DNA of 64,000 nt from Heliocidaris erythrogramma (GCA_025617745.1 CM046857.1:29048094-29112093), one strand, 5' to 3'. Shown: positions 1 to 12,474, numbered from the stretch's first letter. Notes: generated by a model not told the origin, from the sequence alone. Numbers and translations: made by a program.

Positions 1-1362
1 GGGCCCATTGAGGGCCCATTGATGGCCCATGGAAGACAATTCTTTTATTTTTATTAATTTGAATTATTCTCTAACAAGAGGATGGCCTCGTTAGAAATAG
101 CTGCTGAAGTGTTAAAATATGCCTACTTTCAGATTGAGTTTGAGCTTTCTATTAATTGGCAAGGCAGGAAAGCAGAATACCTATAGTGGTAGGGTCACTT
201 CATTTCACCAAGATGGCCGTCATATCTGAAATGGCCACTGGTCTGTCTCAAGATGTTGCTCTGCTGTGTCTTGAAAATTATAACTTGGTATTGAAGTAGA
301 ACTTTGTGTACTATAGAAATTACTGGGTATTGTAACTATATGCCTGAAATAGACATAAAGCAAGTTTACTACTGCACTGTACTTTGTTTAAAACAATTTA
401 ACTAAGGTAAAGGTATATCTTAGAATGCTGAATAATTTGGAATAGTGGGGCATTTCATTTCTAAATTGCCATCAAATTGGAAAATACTGCATAGGTGTTA
501 AAATGTAATTTGCATGTGATAGATTTGCATTTTTAGAATAAAGCATCCAAGTGCACTCAAAGAAATTCATATGCTTAAGAATTATGGATTATCATCTCTT
601 AGTACTTGTTGTGTAAAATAGTCATTCATTGGCATCTTTTCAAATTTTACCATACAGGACATATCATTTTTTTTTTCTAAATATGCCTTGCAGGTGAAAA
701 ACAAAGAGCGAAGTGTAACTATTTTTATATATTTATTTAGTAGTTGCCAATAATGTTAGGCCAAAGTACATGTACACTATAATCACGATTATTGTGTGCT
801 GTGAGCAAAAAAAAAAGGTCCTCAGCATTTTAGGGTCTCTTTTTAACTAATTTTTAGCTAACAGCATCCTTAGCCTTCTAGGGGGTGCTATACACCCCCT
901 CAAAAAATTGCATGGGGTGCTGCAGCACCCCCCTGCACGCCGGCTCCCAGGCCCCTGACTTTGCCACAGCATTATTTACAAAAGATTTTTATGCTTCATT
1001 AGGATATTAATGATTTTGTTCATGCAAAGCTCTAAAATGAGAAGGGAAACGTGTTAGTACTAGAGTTCTAGAAGGATATTTGTATTTCAAGCATACATGG
1101 TACTAACTAAATTCCACACCTTTATACATGTACCCTGAGTTATTGACACAGAGTATTCAACTTTAAAATGCAAATACAGTAGTCATATCTGTTATCACAC
1201 TGAACTATGCTACCTGTAAAAGTGAAAATCAAGAGACATTTGCATACAATTTTCATATTTTAACACTTGGCAGACAATTTGAATTTTGCCATCCTCTTGT
1301 TAGGGAATAATTCAAATTTAACTATAATTGACTTTAATGGGCCATCGATGGGCCCATTAAAG
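1..1362. repeat. Foldback: inverted arms about 1.2 kb apart
   Basis: The first 88 bases (GGCCCATTGATGGCCCAT, then TTTGAATTATTC.CTAACAAG) reappear inverted at 1285-1362. The left end may continue before the window. The interior shows no ORF; 870-950 holds a short CACCCC/GGGGTG-rich hairpin. Confidence 0.65.
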
Positions 1363-1784
1363 TGGGCTTTTCTTATAACCTTCATTTCAAAATTATTGTC
1401 TACCATAAAAAATTGAAACCGAAAAAATGAAAAACTCCTATTTTGCACATTGATTAATTTGGGCCTTTCGTAAGCCTTTTTGGTCATAATGGGCACCTGC
1501 ACCACATAGGCCTATCTTGTTAATTTCAAGGACATAATTTCTGAGTGTCATAATTACAGACCTGCCATCCCTGAAACCTATGAAATAGGGACAAATGACA
1601 AGGCAGAAGCTGAAAATGGGGACATTTCTGAGTTTCCTATACATATTACTACAGATTTTTGCAAAAATAGGGACACAGTGGTTAATACTACTTGGTTCTT
1701 TCTTTTACCCAAACTCGGTACTGTCCCTGTTATAGAGACAGTTGGCAGGTATATAATTAGAAGCATTTTACTTATATTCAACAA

Positions 1785-2578
1785 CAGTGTTCTCGCCAGT
1801 GTAGAATACACTTGTCGCGTGCGACACGCACAAGTTTCGGGAGACTCACTTGCGTCACACGCAAAATCCGAGTGACGCGTGAAAAAAAATAAAAATCTGT
1901 TGTCACGCATCGGTACTACGCATCGGTCATAAAAAGTTCTTATTCGGAATATACATGTATTTGCAGATTCTTGTCACTCGAGTTTAGTAGACGGTATAGA
2001 ACACCTTACTGAAAATAAGCTCGTACCTGTCCTTTATATGAAAATGAAAACTCGTACTCGCACTCACTCAGTGCCACTGCGCTGGCGCCGCAGTAGCTTG
2101 ATTAGTCGAAGCCCTGTCGCCGCGCCGGCTCTGAGAGAAACGGTGGTCACAAAATTTGAGCGAAGTGGACCTTCCGAAGTAATAGCAACACTGAATGTGT
2201 TGACGCCCTCTACGTTCGCTGGTATCACCATTTACCAAAGTTCCGAGCAAGCTAGCGATAGCAGCCACATACGGTACGGAGAAGTGCTAGCAGCCTCGCG
2301 GACCAGTACAGTCGAGTCGCGATCGCGCTTTCAGATCAAACGTAAACAAACATGATTGTACTTTAAAAAAAAAAAAAACACTCATTACATTCATCTCAGA
2401 CGTCCGTGCTGTGATTGAAAATATGCTCCATACAGTCCTTACAAAACATGATGGAAAGACGAAAATCTGACTTTTGAAAAAAAGCACACGTGGAAATCAA
2501 AACATCACGCGTAAATTTGGCCGCCACCAAATCGGTCGGTTTCCGACACGCGCGAGAAAAATCCTGGCGAGAACCCTG
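1785..2578. mobile_element. hAT-like non-autonomous element, 794 bp, 8-bp target duplication
   Basis: Starts CAGTGTTCTCGCCAG and ends CTGGCGAGAACCCTG. Both sides carry the direct repeat TTCAACAA (1777-1784; 2579-2586). CAG termini and an 8-bp duplication are typical of the hAT superfamily. The interior is CpG-rich relative to its surroundings (GTCGCGTGCGACACGC and similar) and has only short ORFs. Confidence 0.85.
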
Positions 2579-2699
2579 TTCAACAAATCAGTGACTTTGT
2601 AACATTCTGATTCGGATGGCCCGTTATTTGAAAAGGGGCACCTAAAGCACTTGTATGAATTTTTGAGGCCCGGAAATCCTACAATAATACTTAGTATGA

Positions 2700-3150
2700 T
2701 GGGGAGCCCTATGTCTGCGCACTTAAGGTTTTGACCTGAAAATGAACAATAATTTCTTTAATATTCCTCTAATTTCTAAAGCTATATTTTATATTATTCC
2801 TGATATTCTAAAGAGTAAGTTTGAAAAAAACTCATCAAAATTAGAGCAAGACCAATGCCATTTTCACAAGAAAGAGTGGCCGTGTCATTTCAACATTGAA
2901 AAAACAATGGTGCCCATGTCTGCGCACTCATTCACTTTACACGCAGTTCGGGAGTTTTGACATGAAAGAAAACATTATGAGGCTTGTGAATAAAATGTCT
3001 GAAATAAGACCCTTTTTTTCATTATTTTGACTCGTTTTTTTTTTGCATGATTACCTATCGCTATGATAAAAGATGAAAAGTTTGTGTTCGTTGCGTGTTT
3101 TGTTTTATTAGAATCGCGCAGTTAAGCGTGTGCGCAGACTTGGGCACTCT
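2700..3150. repeat. Degenerate repeat with three GTCTGCGCAC copies
   Basis: GTCTGCGCAC with shared flanks occurs directly at about 2712 and 2916 and inverted at about 3129 (GTGCGCAGAC). Probably an old repeat pair with an inverted end. No ORF of note. Confidence 0.4.
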
Positions 3151-4676
3151 ATCCACATATCTGTATATCAAAACTAAATATGATGAAATCAATTATGAAG
3201 GCAAATTAATCTCTGTCTGCTAAAAGCCGGGTTATTTTTTAACGTGCATATGCATATGCATATCCAGTATTCATCATCACTATCTCTATAGCTCTACCTA
3301 CATACCAAATTTCATGCCTTTTCAGTTTTACTTGTCTTTGAGTTTGACTTTAGTTTTATGAAAATTGCACATTTTCACCAATCTGCTGGACTATACACAC
3401 AATTAACACTTCACACTCGATTTGACTTATGAGCAGGGAGTTAGATTTCCCTATATAATTGTCCCGAGGTTTTTAAATTGAACGTGCCGAAATAAGTGAA
3501 AATTATTCCCTAAAAAAAAGGGCCGAAGGCTAAATAAAGGCAGCAGTAACTCCAGGGAGCTCCAACGCACAGCGTTGTTGCCCAATGTTGGAGCAGTTAA
3601 ACTTATGCCTGGTTAGGCCATGTCTCAGGAGTCAGGTTACTGTTGGAAGGTGCCGTATAAATGCCATAAATGCTCACCAATATCTTCCTGATTTCGTCGT
3701 CCTGATACTGCTGTGAGAGCCCAGATACTAGACTAAATTCCTTTAATTTCACCTTGTCTTCGGTGCAGTGTTGTTTACACAGTACAGCGCGGCGGCAACG
3801 CAGGTATTATTACAGGTATCAGGGAGCTTTCGATCGTAGATCTTAATATACACAGCTAGCTAGCGACAAGAGCGCAGTGCAGTGAGCTAGAGTCTAGAGA
3901 GCGTGAAAGAGAAAAATTATGTAACAGTCTTCATTAGGTGCCAGCGTATGACCATAGCGTATGACCATAGCGTATGACACACAGTAACTGCACTCCTTAG
4001 ATTATGTAATCTTTGTAGTGTAGGTAGGTAGGTAGTATCAAATATGCTAAAAGAGTCAGAGCTATCGCACTTCGCGCGAGAAGGATGTTCTTCGGTCTAC
4101 CATGGTCATAGTGTAACTTTTCCGCATACAAAATGTTGCTACGATACATGCATGCCGTTATATTTTTCTCTCAAATTTGCTCAAACATGCAGAGTTTTCG
4201 CGCGGGAGGGGGCAAACTCCCCCCCCCCCCCCCTGCACCCATCCCCATGGGGATTGCGTGCTCATAAATCCTGGCTATGTGGTTGATCATCAGCACCATG
4301 TACCACCACAACCTTCGTTATCATCATAGAGTTAATTGGGTAAAAAAATACTTTTTCCATACAAATTGTAAGGAACGTTACTCATTAAAAATTGGGTGGT
4401 ATTTAATTATTTAATACCAAACATGAAAAGCGTTATAACCACTGTGAATGTACGTGCATGCCTAGATATTACAAACTTCGGATATGTTTTGTATCCCTCT
4501 TAAAAGAGGGTTGTGCGACACATGCTCCAGCAACTATTGCCCTACAGTCAACTTAAATTACCTATATGATCATACACTAATCATATGAGCTTTCGAACGT
4601 GTGGACTTTAACGCCGTCCTATATAGATTTTCCCAGCTACAATGCGTTAATTGTGTGTTGGCTGGCTTTATCGCCC
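3151..4676. other. Non-coding stretch
   Basis: Contains a 14-bp tandem (CATAGCGTATGAC, three copies near 3953-3980), a GTAG tetramer run near 4020, a 15-base C run near 4218, and at 3546-3598 a diverged relative of the 44-bp palindrome at 25648. No gene seen. Confidence 0.6.
3546..3598. repeat. Diverged relative of the GTAACTCC palindrome
   Basis: GTAACTCCAGGGAGCTCCAA at the left end is identical to the left arm of the palindrome at 25648-25691. The right side (TTGGAGC...AGTTA) is the incomplete complement, with extra loop sequence. Shows that the palindrome is a dispersed family. Confidence 0.7.
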
Positions 4677-4724
4677 AGGTCGAAATTCCCGTAGAAACTA
4701 TTAGGATAAAACCAGTAGAACCTA

Positions 4725-6125
4725 AACTGGTTTCTACTGGTCCATTAATGGTTTTAATATGGAAAGTGAATAGATTCCAGTAGAAAAGCAAAATTATTTT
4801 TCCTGGTTTCAATATGGAAAGTGAATAGATTCCAGTAAAAAAACGGAAGGAAATTCTAATGGTTTCAAAATGTAAAGTGAATAGATTCCAGTAGAAAACC
4901 AGAAGGAAACTTTACTGGTTTCAACATGGAAAGTGAATAGATTCCAGTAAACAAAACAGAAGGAAATTCTAATGGTTTTAATATGTAAAGTGAATAGGAA
5001 ATTTTACTGGTTTCAATATAAGAGTGAATAGATTCCAGTGGAAAACCAGAAGGAAATTCTATACTGGTTTCAATATGGAAAGTGAATAGATTCCAGTAGA
5101 AAACCAGAAGGAAACTTTACTGGTTTCAACATGGAAAGTGAATAGATTCCAGTAAACAAAACAGAAGGAATTTCTAATGGTTTCAACATGTAAAGTGAAT
5201 AGATTCCAGTAGAAAACCAGAAGGAAATTTTACTGGTCTCAATATGTAAAGTGAATAGATTCCAGCAGAAAACCAGAAGGAAATTCTAATGGTTTTAATA
5301 TGTAAAGTGAATAGATTCCAGTAGAACACCAGAAGGAAATTTTACTGGTTTCAATATAAGAGTGAATAGATTCCAGTAGAAAACCAGAAGGAAATTTTAC
5401 TGGTTTCTATAAAGTGAATAGATTCCAGTGGAAAACCAGAAGGAAATTCTAGACTGGTTTCAATATGTAAAGTGAATAGATTCCAGCAGAAAACCAGAAG
5501 GAAATTCTAATGGTTTTAATATGTAAAGTGAATAGATTCCAGTAGAACACCAGAAGGAAATTTTACTGGTTTCAATATAAGAGTGAATAGATTCCAGTAG
5601 AAAACCAGAAGGAAATTTTACTGGTTTCTATAAAGTGAATAGATTCCAGTAGAAAACCAGAAGGAAATTGTAGTGGTTTCAATATGGAAAGTGAATAGAT
5701 TCCAGTGGAAAACCAGAAGGAAATTTTACTGGTTTCTATATGTAAAGTGAATAGATTCCAGTGGAAAACCAGAAGGAAATTCTATACTGGTTTCAATATG
5801 GAAAGTGAATAGATTCCAGTAGAAAACCAGAAGGAAATTCTACTGGTTTCAATATGGAAAGTGAATAATTTCCAGTAGAAAACCAGAAGGAAATTCTACT
5901 GGTTTCATTATGGAAAGTGAATAGATTCCAGTAAGAAACCTGAAAAGAAATTCTACTGGTTTCAATATGTAAAGTGAATAGATTCTAGTAGAAAACCCCC
6001 AGAAGGAAATTGTAGTGGTTTCAATATGGAAAGTGAATAGATTCCTGTAGAAAACCAGGAGGAAATTCTACTGGTTTCAATATGGAAAGTGAATAGATTC
6101 CAGTAGAAAACCACAAAGAAATTTC
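4725..6125. repeat. 56-bp minisatellite, about 25 copies
   Basis: Unit of about 56 bp: TGGTTTCAATATGGAAAGTG, AATAGATTCCAGTAGAAAAC, CAGAAGGAAATTCTAC. Copies differ by small substitutions (ATGGAAAG/ATGTAAAG, CAGTAG/CAGTGG/CAGCAG) and indels; some share the same variants as non-adjacent neighbours, pointing to block duplications. Confidence 0.92.
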
Positions 6126-6962
6126 TACAATCACTTATATAGACCATGCAGTGAAAACCAGTTGAACTATTTGACCTTGGTATATGTTATGACAATCTTG
6201 TACTAGTAACTACCAGTGGCAATAGCAACAAAGTTACTCTGGTATGTCTGCAATACTTCCAATGTGCAACAGAAATTTCAAGACTTCACATATTTTGAAG
6301 TGTGATTGTTGTTGTTGTTGTTGTTGTTTTAATAGTTTGTTGGCGATATCCATCGCGATTTAGATGATTTACGCCATGCAGGCTAGTTGTACGAGGGCGA
6401 CAGTGCCCACTTATTTGTTATGCTCTCTCGTTATATGATTCTGATACCTTGCCAGGTGTGTGAGCTAAAGACTTTCCTTGGCCTTTGTTATTGGCGTAGT
6501 GCAAGTTTAGGAAGGATTAGTCTGTGCTTGTTACTCCTTATTTGTTAGTTATTTAATCTTAGAATTTGGTAAGACAGAAACAATTTTGGTAAGGGGTTTT
6601 AGTATTAACTAGGGAGTTACTGATGTATAACGTGTCTTATATCTTGTTATATTTACAGTCTGTCGGCTGACATAATTTAGTTGCAACATCAACACTTTGA
6701 GGGCATCGTCCATAAACTTGTATTGAATGAACATATTTTAGTTCCTGGTTAGTGTTTCCTTAATTACTGTTTAATTACCTGTAATTGATACTAGTGAATG
6801 AACTGTTCTAGTAATCTTTTGTTGACCAATCTTTGTATTTGATAAACATTTTGCAGTACACTAAATCATCAACAATGAAGAAATGTACTGCAAGTTTTAA
6901 TAAATAATATGAAAACATGAATACACAAGCACCCAGTATTTATTATGCAAATTAACTGGTTT

Positions 6963-8226
6963 ATGTTGGTCTCAACTGGTATTCTACTGGTTTCCAACTG
7001 GAGCCAGAGGACAACTGGGGGAAAAAAGTTAATTTGCGGATGGTATCGAACTGGACCAAGGCATTAGGGAAAAATTGCTGTTTCCATTAACAGATGGCAT
7101 TGGAAAAACTTAATGGAAAAAACCAAGTTGGAAAACTGGCACAAAGTTTGTAACATTCGGATATATTAGTTTCAACTGGTATCTTTTCCACTAAGCAAAT
7201 GCGCCAGTTGGTGGTACAGTGGTTTCAACTGGTATCTTTTCCACTAAGCAAATGCGCCAATTGGTGGTACAGTGGTTTCAACTGGTATATTTTCTGCTAG
7301 TTTTAACTGGGTTTTTTTTAGTACCAGTTTGACTCTGTTATTTATTTTGAATATACATGTACTATATAGACTCTGCTGGATTTTGATGGTTTTTACTGGT
7401 CTTCAATCCAGTTGAATTGAATGGTTTTTATTGGTTTGACTCTGTATTTTAACACCCTTCAGTAAAGACTCCTGGTTCCAACTGTTTTCTACAGGCAATA
7501 CAGCTATTTTACAAACCAGTAGACTATTCTGGTTTCTATCATTTTTTTTACGGATTGACTCTAATTTCATACCCTTCATCATCAACCACAGAGTCTCTGC
7601 TGGTTTTTGATGGTTTTTACTTTTTACTGGTCTTCAATCCAGTTGAATCTAAGTTTCTATTGGTTTGACTCTGTAATTTTGACACCCTTCTTCAAACCAG
7701 TACAGTCTACTGGTTCTAATTGGTTTCTAATGGTAATACAATCCTTTTTAAAACCAGTAGATTACTCTGGTTTCTATTGGTTTCTCATGGTTTGACTCTT
7801 AATTTTATAGGCCTACCCTTCATATCAATATAGATCCTGCTGGTTTTTGATGTTTTTTACTGGTCTTCAATCCAGTTGAATCTAATGGTTTCTATTGGTT
7901 TTGACTCTGTAATTTTGACACCCTTCTTCAAACCAGTAGATCGAGTCTACTGGTTCTAATTGGTTTCTACTGGTAATACAGCCTTTTTTAAAACCAGTAG
8001 ACTACTCTGGTTTCTATTGATTTCTTAGTTTGAATCTGATTTTATACCCTCAATATAATATAGTCTCAGCTGGATTTTGATGGTTTTTGCTGGTATTATC
8101 CAGTTGAATCTGACGGTCTCTATTGGTTTTTATCAATTTGACACTGTATTTTCGTACCGTTCTTCTGACCAGTAAATATTTTAATGGTTTATACTGGCTT
8201 TCACACCAGTGAGATCTAGTGAATTT
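6963..8226. repeat. ACTGGTTT-rich array with ~230-bp higher-order repeats
   Basis: A 61-bp direct duplication begins near 7171 and 7231. Then GCTGGATTTTTGATGG-type units begin near 7375, 7595, 7837 and 8066 (spacing 220-242 bp), each followed by CTTCAATCCAGTTGAAT and a TTTGACTCTGT segment. Confidence 0.85.
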
Positions 8227-8230
8227 TTAA

Positions 8231-9011
8231 AGGGGAATAAAAGGCAACAAACATTAGCCTATAATCATGTAGATAATTGTCAGCTTATTACAAATATCTT
8301 GAAATTACTCCTATTTGATTATTTAAGAAGAAGAACAGTGTCTCCAAAAGTTGCAGTTTCCTTGCTTGACATTATCCCATGGGGGCTGCCATTTTCTTTA
8401 CAAAGTAATGTCAGAGCAGTTCTATTTGTGAGATACCCACTGACCTATACACTAGCTACCGTGACACTCATGATCAGCTGTGGAATGCATGACACTGGAT
8501 TTTCTCATAATAAACCATGTCTGTAGTCATGTACATTCAAATGAAGATACTTTTATCCTGTCATATAACCTATTTGTGTCAAGATATTTGGTTCAGCTGT
8601 TTCTTTTGTTAAGCAGGATTTGGCATGCACTTGTAAGTTGCTTGGTCTGACAAAGGTTTGTCAATTCTTCAAAGAAGTGACAAAGATCTGCTCTTAGATA
8701 TCACCTGTGCGAGACAATGGGGGTACCAAGATGGCTGCCATTTTGCATGGGTGGCTTTAGTTGTACAATAGCTATTCATTATGCAACATCTTATCCATTG
8801 TGTACAGGTAAATGGACATGTACCGCAATGACATCACAGTTTCTTCAAAATGGCAGCCCCCATGGGATAATATCTAGCAAGAAATCTGCAAACTTTAGAG
8901 AGACTGTTCTCCTTACTGAGTAATCAAATCAGAGTATTTTCAAGATATTTTGAACAGACTGACAATTTTCCACATGATTATCAGCTAATGTATGTTGAGT
9001 TTCATTCTCCT
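8231..9011. mobile_element. 781-bp Kolobok/T2-type foldback MITE with TTAA duplication
   Basis: Begins AGGGGAATAAAAGGC and ends, inverted, AGGAGAATGAAACTC, flanked by TTAA (8227-8230; 9012-9015). Arms of about 170 bp (8231-8402 and 8845-9011) include CCCATGGGGGCTGCCATTTT and its complement. TTAAAGGRR is the T2/Kolobok terminus as I recall it. No ORF of note. Confidence 0.8.
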
Positions 9012-9202
9012 TTAAGGGAATTATGGGAATTCTGCTGGAATCTGTTCAAATTCCCGTAGAAACCATTAGAATCCTAAAACCAGTAGACATCAATAAAATG
9101 TCCTCACTGGCTTCTACTGGTTTCTATTGGAATTTCGACCTAGACACCTTGATCAATAAAATCTGACAATGAACAGCTGAACAGTAGCAATTTTCCTGAT
9201 TC

Positions 9203-11202
9203 ATCCCTTGTAAAAAAAAACCATGGTTCCCATGGTACGGTAAAACCACGGTAAAACCATGGTTTTACCATGGTAAATTGGACGGACATACCATGGATTT
9301 ACCATGGATTTACCATGGATTTACCGTGGTTTTACCGTGGTTTAAAACCATGGTTTTACAACCAAAACCGCTGTATAACCATGGTTTTACAATCAAATCC
9401 ACGGTAGAACCATGGCTTTTACAACCAAAACCACGGTATAACAATCAAAACCATGGATTTACAGCCAATTCCATGGTAAAACCATGGTTTAACAATGGTT
9501 TTTTAACCATGGTAAAACCGTGGATTCTATAACCATGGTTTATAACCATGGTTTTTTAACTTTTTAAACCTTTTTTTGCTCTGATTGCAAAACCATATGG
9601 TTATTGGTCCATTGTAAAACCATGGTTTATCCATCGTTACGACGGTAAAACCAGAAAGAAATTTCTACAGGTCCAATCACTTAGACCAGTGAAAACCAGT
9701 ATAACCAGTTTAACTATTTGACCTTGGTAGGTTACAAGATATGAAACTCTTGTACTAGTAACTACCAGTGACAATAACAACAAAGTTACTCTGGTACGTC
9801 TGCAACACTTCCAAAGTGCAATGGAATTATGAAGACTTTGCATATTTTAAAGTGTGAGGGAATCGTCCATATATATGTATTGAATGAACATATTTTAGTT
9901 CCTGGTTAGTGTTTCCTTAATTCCTGTTTAATTACCTGTAATTGATACCAGTGAATGAATTGTTCTAGTAATCGTTTGTTGACCCATCTTTGTATTTGAT
10001 AAACGTTTTTGTGTACTCTAAATAATCAACAATGAAGAAATGTACTGCAAATTTAATAAATAATATGAAAACGTGAATACACAAGCACCCAGTATTTAAT
10101 ATGCAAATTAAATGGTTTCTATTGGTTTTACAATCAAATCCACGGTATAACCATGGTTTTACAATCAAATCCACGGTATAACCATGGTTTTACAATCAAA
10201 TCCACGGTATAACCATGGTTATACAACCAAACCCATTGTATAACCATGGTTTTACAGCCAAACCAACGGTAGAACCATGGTATAACCATGGATTTTACAA
10301 TCATCAAAACCACGGTAGAACCATGGTATAATAATGGATTAACAACCAAAACTACGGTATAACCATGCTTTTACAGCCAAAATCATGGTAGAATTGTGGA
10401 TTAACCATGGTCTATAACGGCTATAACCACAGTTTCTTTTAACCATGGTTTATAGATGGTTATTTTAACCATGGTAATAACGTGGTATAACCATGGTTAT
10501 ACAACCAAAAACCGCTGTATAACCATGGTTTTACAATCAAATCCACGGTAGAACCATGGCTTTACAATCAAAACTCAAAACCACGGTATCACCATAATCA
10601 ATCAAAACCACGGTATCAAAATCACTGGTATCACTATGGTTTTACAATCCAATCCATGGTAGAACCATAGTATAATAATGGATTTACAACCAAAACTATG
10701 GTATAACCATGCTTTTACAGCCAAAATCATGGTGAAACCATGGTTTAACCCTGGTTCTCATAACCATGGTAAAACCATGGTTTATCCATGGTAATTTAAC
10801 CATGGTTTTTTAACCATGGTAAAACCGTGGCTTAACCATGGTTCTATAACCATGGTTATTTAACCATGGTAAAACCATGGTTTATCCATGGTAATTTAAC
10901 CATGGTTTTTTAACCATGGTAAAACCGTGGCTTAACCATGGTAAAACCGTGGCTTAACCATGGTTCTATAACCATGGTTATTTAACCATGGTAAAACCAT
11001 GGTTTATCCATGGTTATTTAACCACGGTTTTTTAACCATGGTAAAACCATGGTTTATCCATGGTTTTACCATGGATTTGATGGCAAAACCATGGATGGTT
11101 ATTGGTCCATTGTAAAACCATGGTTTTCCATGGTTATGATGGTAAAACCATGGTTATACCATGGTTATGACAGTAAAACCATGGTTATTTTTTACAAGGG
11201 AT
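9203..11202. mobile_element. Element 2: 2-kb inverted-repeat element full of AACCATGGTT motifs
   Basis: Left end ATCCCTTGTAAAAAA then AACCATGG; right end is the complement (CCATGGTTATTTTTTACAAGGGAT). Outer parts (9216-9640, 10120-11190) are arrays of AAACCATGG/CCATGGTTTTAC. The middle (9648-10118) is the same unique core as element 1, lacking element 1's 6310-6695. No transposase ORF. Confidence 0.65.
10120..11190. repeat. Degenerate AACCATGGTTTTAC array
   Basis: Dozens of CCATGG and CCACGG/CCGTGG variants at short, irregular spacing. The motif is its own reverse complement, so the array reads alike on both strands. Longer duplicated blocks of about 70 bp occur at 10740-11000. Confidence 0.9.
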
Positions 11203-12065
11203 ATCAAATTTGCCTCTGCCCAAGTTTTGAATGAAATGCATGGTGAACCCCAGGTCCTGGTTGGTTGAATGGTCTCCATTCTAATGAATGTAGTCACACA
11301 TAATGAATCAACTCCTCAACACCATTCATTAAACTTGGACAAAGGTGATTCTGACATGCTTTTTTTCAAAATGGCTATTGCTCACTCACACACTGTCGCA
11401 TTTCGGTGAGAAGCCTATCAAATTCAAGAAGACATTGTCAACTATCGTACCATATAATACATTTTAGCAATTTCACTTTGTTTTTAAGATATTGTGGCTT
11501 GAATATGGGTATCCTTTTTATTGATTAACACTGTATAATATTATTGTGTTCTTAAAGATACAACTGAAATAACGACCAACAAAATATGTTATAAATCATT
11601 TATTCTACATAAAATTTTGGCTGAAATATTATTCAAGAACTACACATTCACATTTTCTAAAATATATCAAAATAGAAAAGGTAAATTCAATAAATAGTCC
11701 ATCTCACTTATGGGAATGGTTGAATGGTCCATGAATGGCTAAGTATATAGTTGTTGTTGGGTTGTTTTTTTTTTTTGGGGGGGGGGGTTAAAAGTTTTGC
11801 TGAATGCTCAAAACGTTGTTGATTCACATAATAAAATAAGACTTTTAAAAACAAAATTTTAGGACACAAGCACATGTATGGAACTAAAGAGAACAGATTC
11901 AGCCTGTAATAAAGGCCGGTAGAATGTTAATACATGTAGTATTTTGATAAAAGAAGTACACAATTACATATTTCATACTAAAAAAAATTAAAATGCTGAA
12001 CACAGATCTTACTTCTACATAATTGAGTAACCCTGCTCTATTTCATTCATCAGTAGTCTTCTTAA
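11203..12065. other. Non-coding, AT-rich
   Basis: No gene or strong repeat. One poly-T/poly-G junction at 11767-11789. Confidence 0.5.
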
Positions 12066-12474
12066 CCCTTTCAAGACAACTGACCACATTTTGTGGTTTT
12101 GGCTCAATAACTTTTGATTCAGAGCTCTAAAAAACTTACCAGATGTGTGAGTAGAAAGAGCAAAAATATCTGCATACACTATGTCCATGTCTGTTGCATG
12201 TCCACATTGCGTTTGATGCCAGGAATTTAAAAACAAGAATACGATTTAAATCCTTAAGTTGGCAACACGTTGAGAGATTCAAAATCAATGCCTTTTTTAT
12301 CAAAATTTGCCATTTTTTCAACTTTACGACAAGGTTTCTAACCATGTTGATATTATTTTCAAAAGACATTACATTTTATTAGAAACACGTAGCACTAAAA
12401 TATTTATATTGTTGTCAATTTGAAGAACAAAATGTGATCAATTTAGCCTTGGCATAATTCCTGTCCTGAAAGGG
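12066..12474. mobile_element. piggyBac-like MITE, 409 bp
   Basis: Ends CCCTTTCAAGAC and, inverted, CCCTTTCAGGAC. Left flank TTAA (12062-12065); right flank CTAG (12475-12478), a probable mutated TTAA. A second inverted match, CACATTTTGT/ACAAAATGTG, lies just inside. Confidence 0.6.

Larger units (their letters stand above)
4677..9141. mobile_element. Element 1: 4.5-kb inverted-repeat element full of ACTGGTTT/AAACCAGT arrays
   Basis: Left end AGGTCGAAATTCC-CGTAGAAAC; right end, inverted, AGGTCGAAATTCC-AATAGAAAC. Left part 4725-6125 is a 56-bp tandem array. A unique core follows (6112-6310 and 6695-6962, with a GTT microsatellite between). The right part 6960-8226 is built from the opposite-strand motif (ACTGGTTTCTA) with roughly 230-bp higher-order units. 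A TTAA MITE (8231-9011) is nested near the right end. No transposase ORF and no clear target duplication. The core is shared with element 2. Confidence 0.65.

Noticed and set aside
4725..6125. Regular 56-bp repeats as a CRISPR-like array
   Set aside because: Units are head-to-tail without distinct spacers, in a eukaryotic context, with no cas genes. It is a minisatellite.
8209..8526. 105-codon open frame
   Set aside because: It lies in the left arm of the TTAA foldback MITE, and the right arm is its complement; no domain seen.
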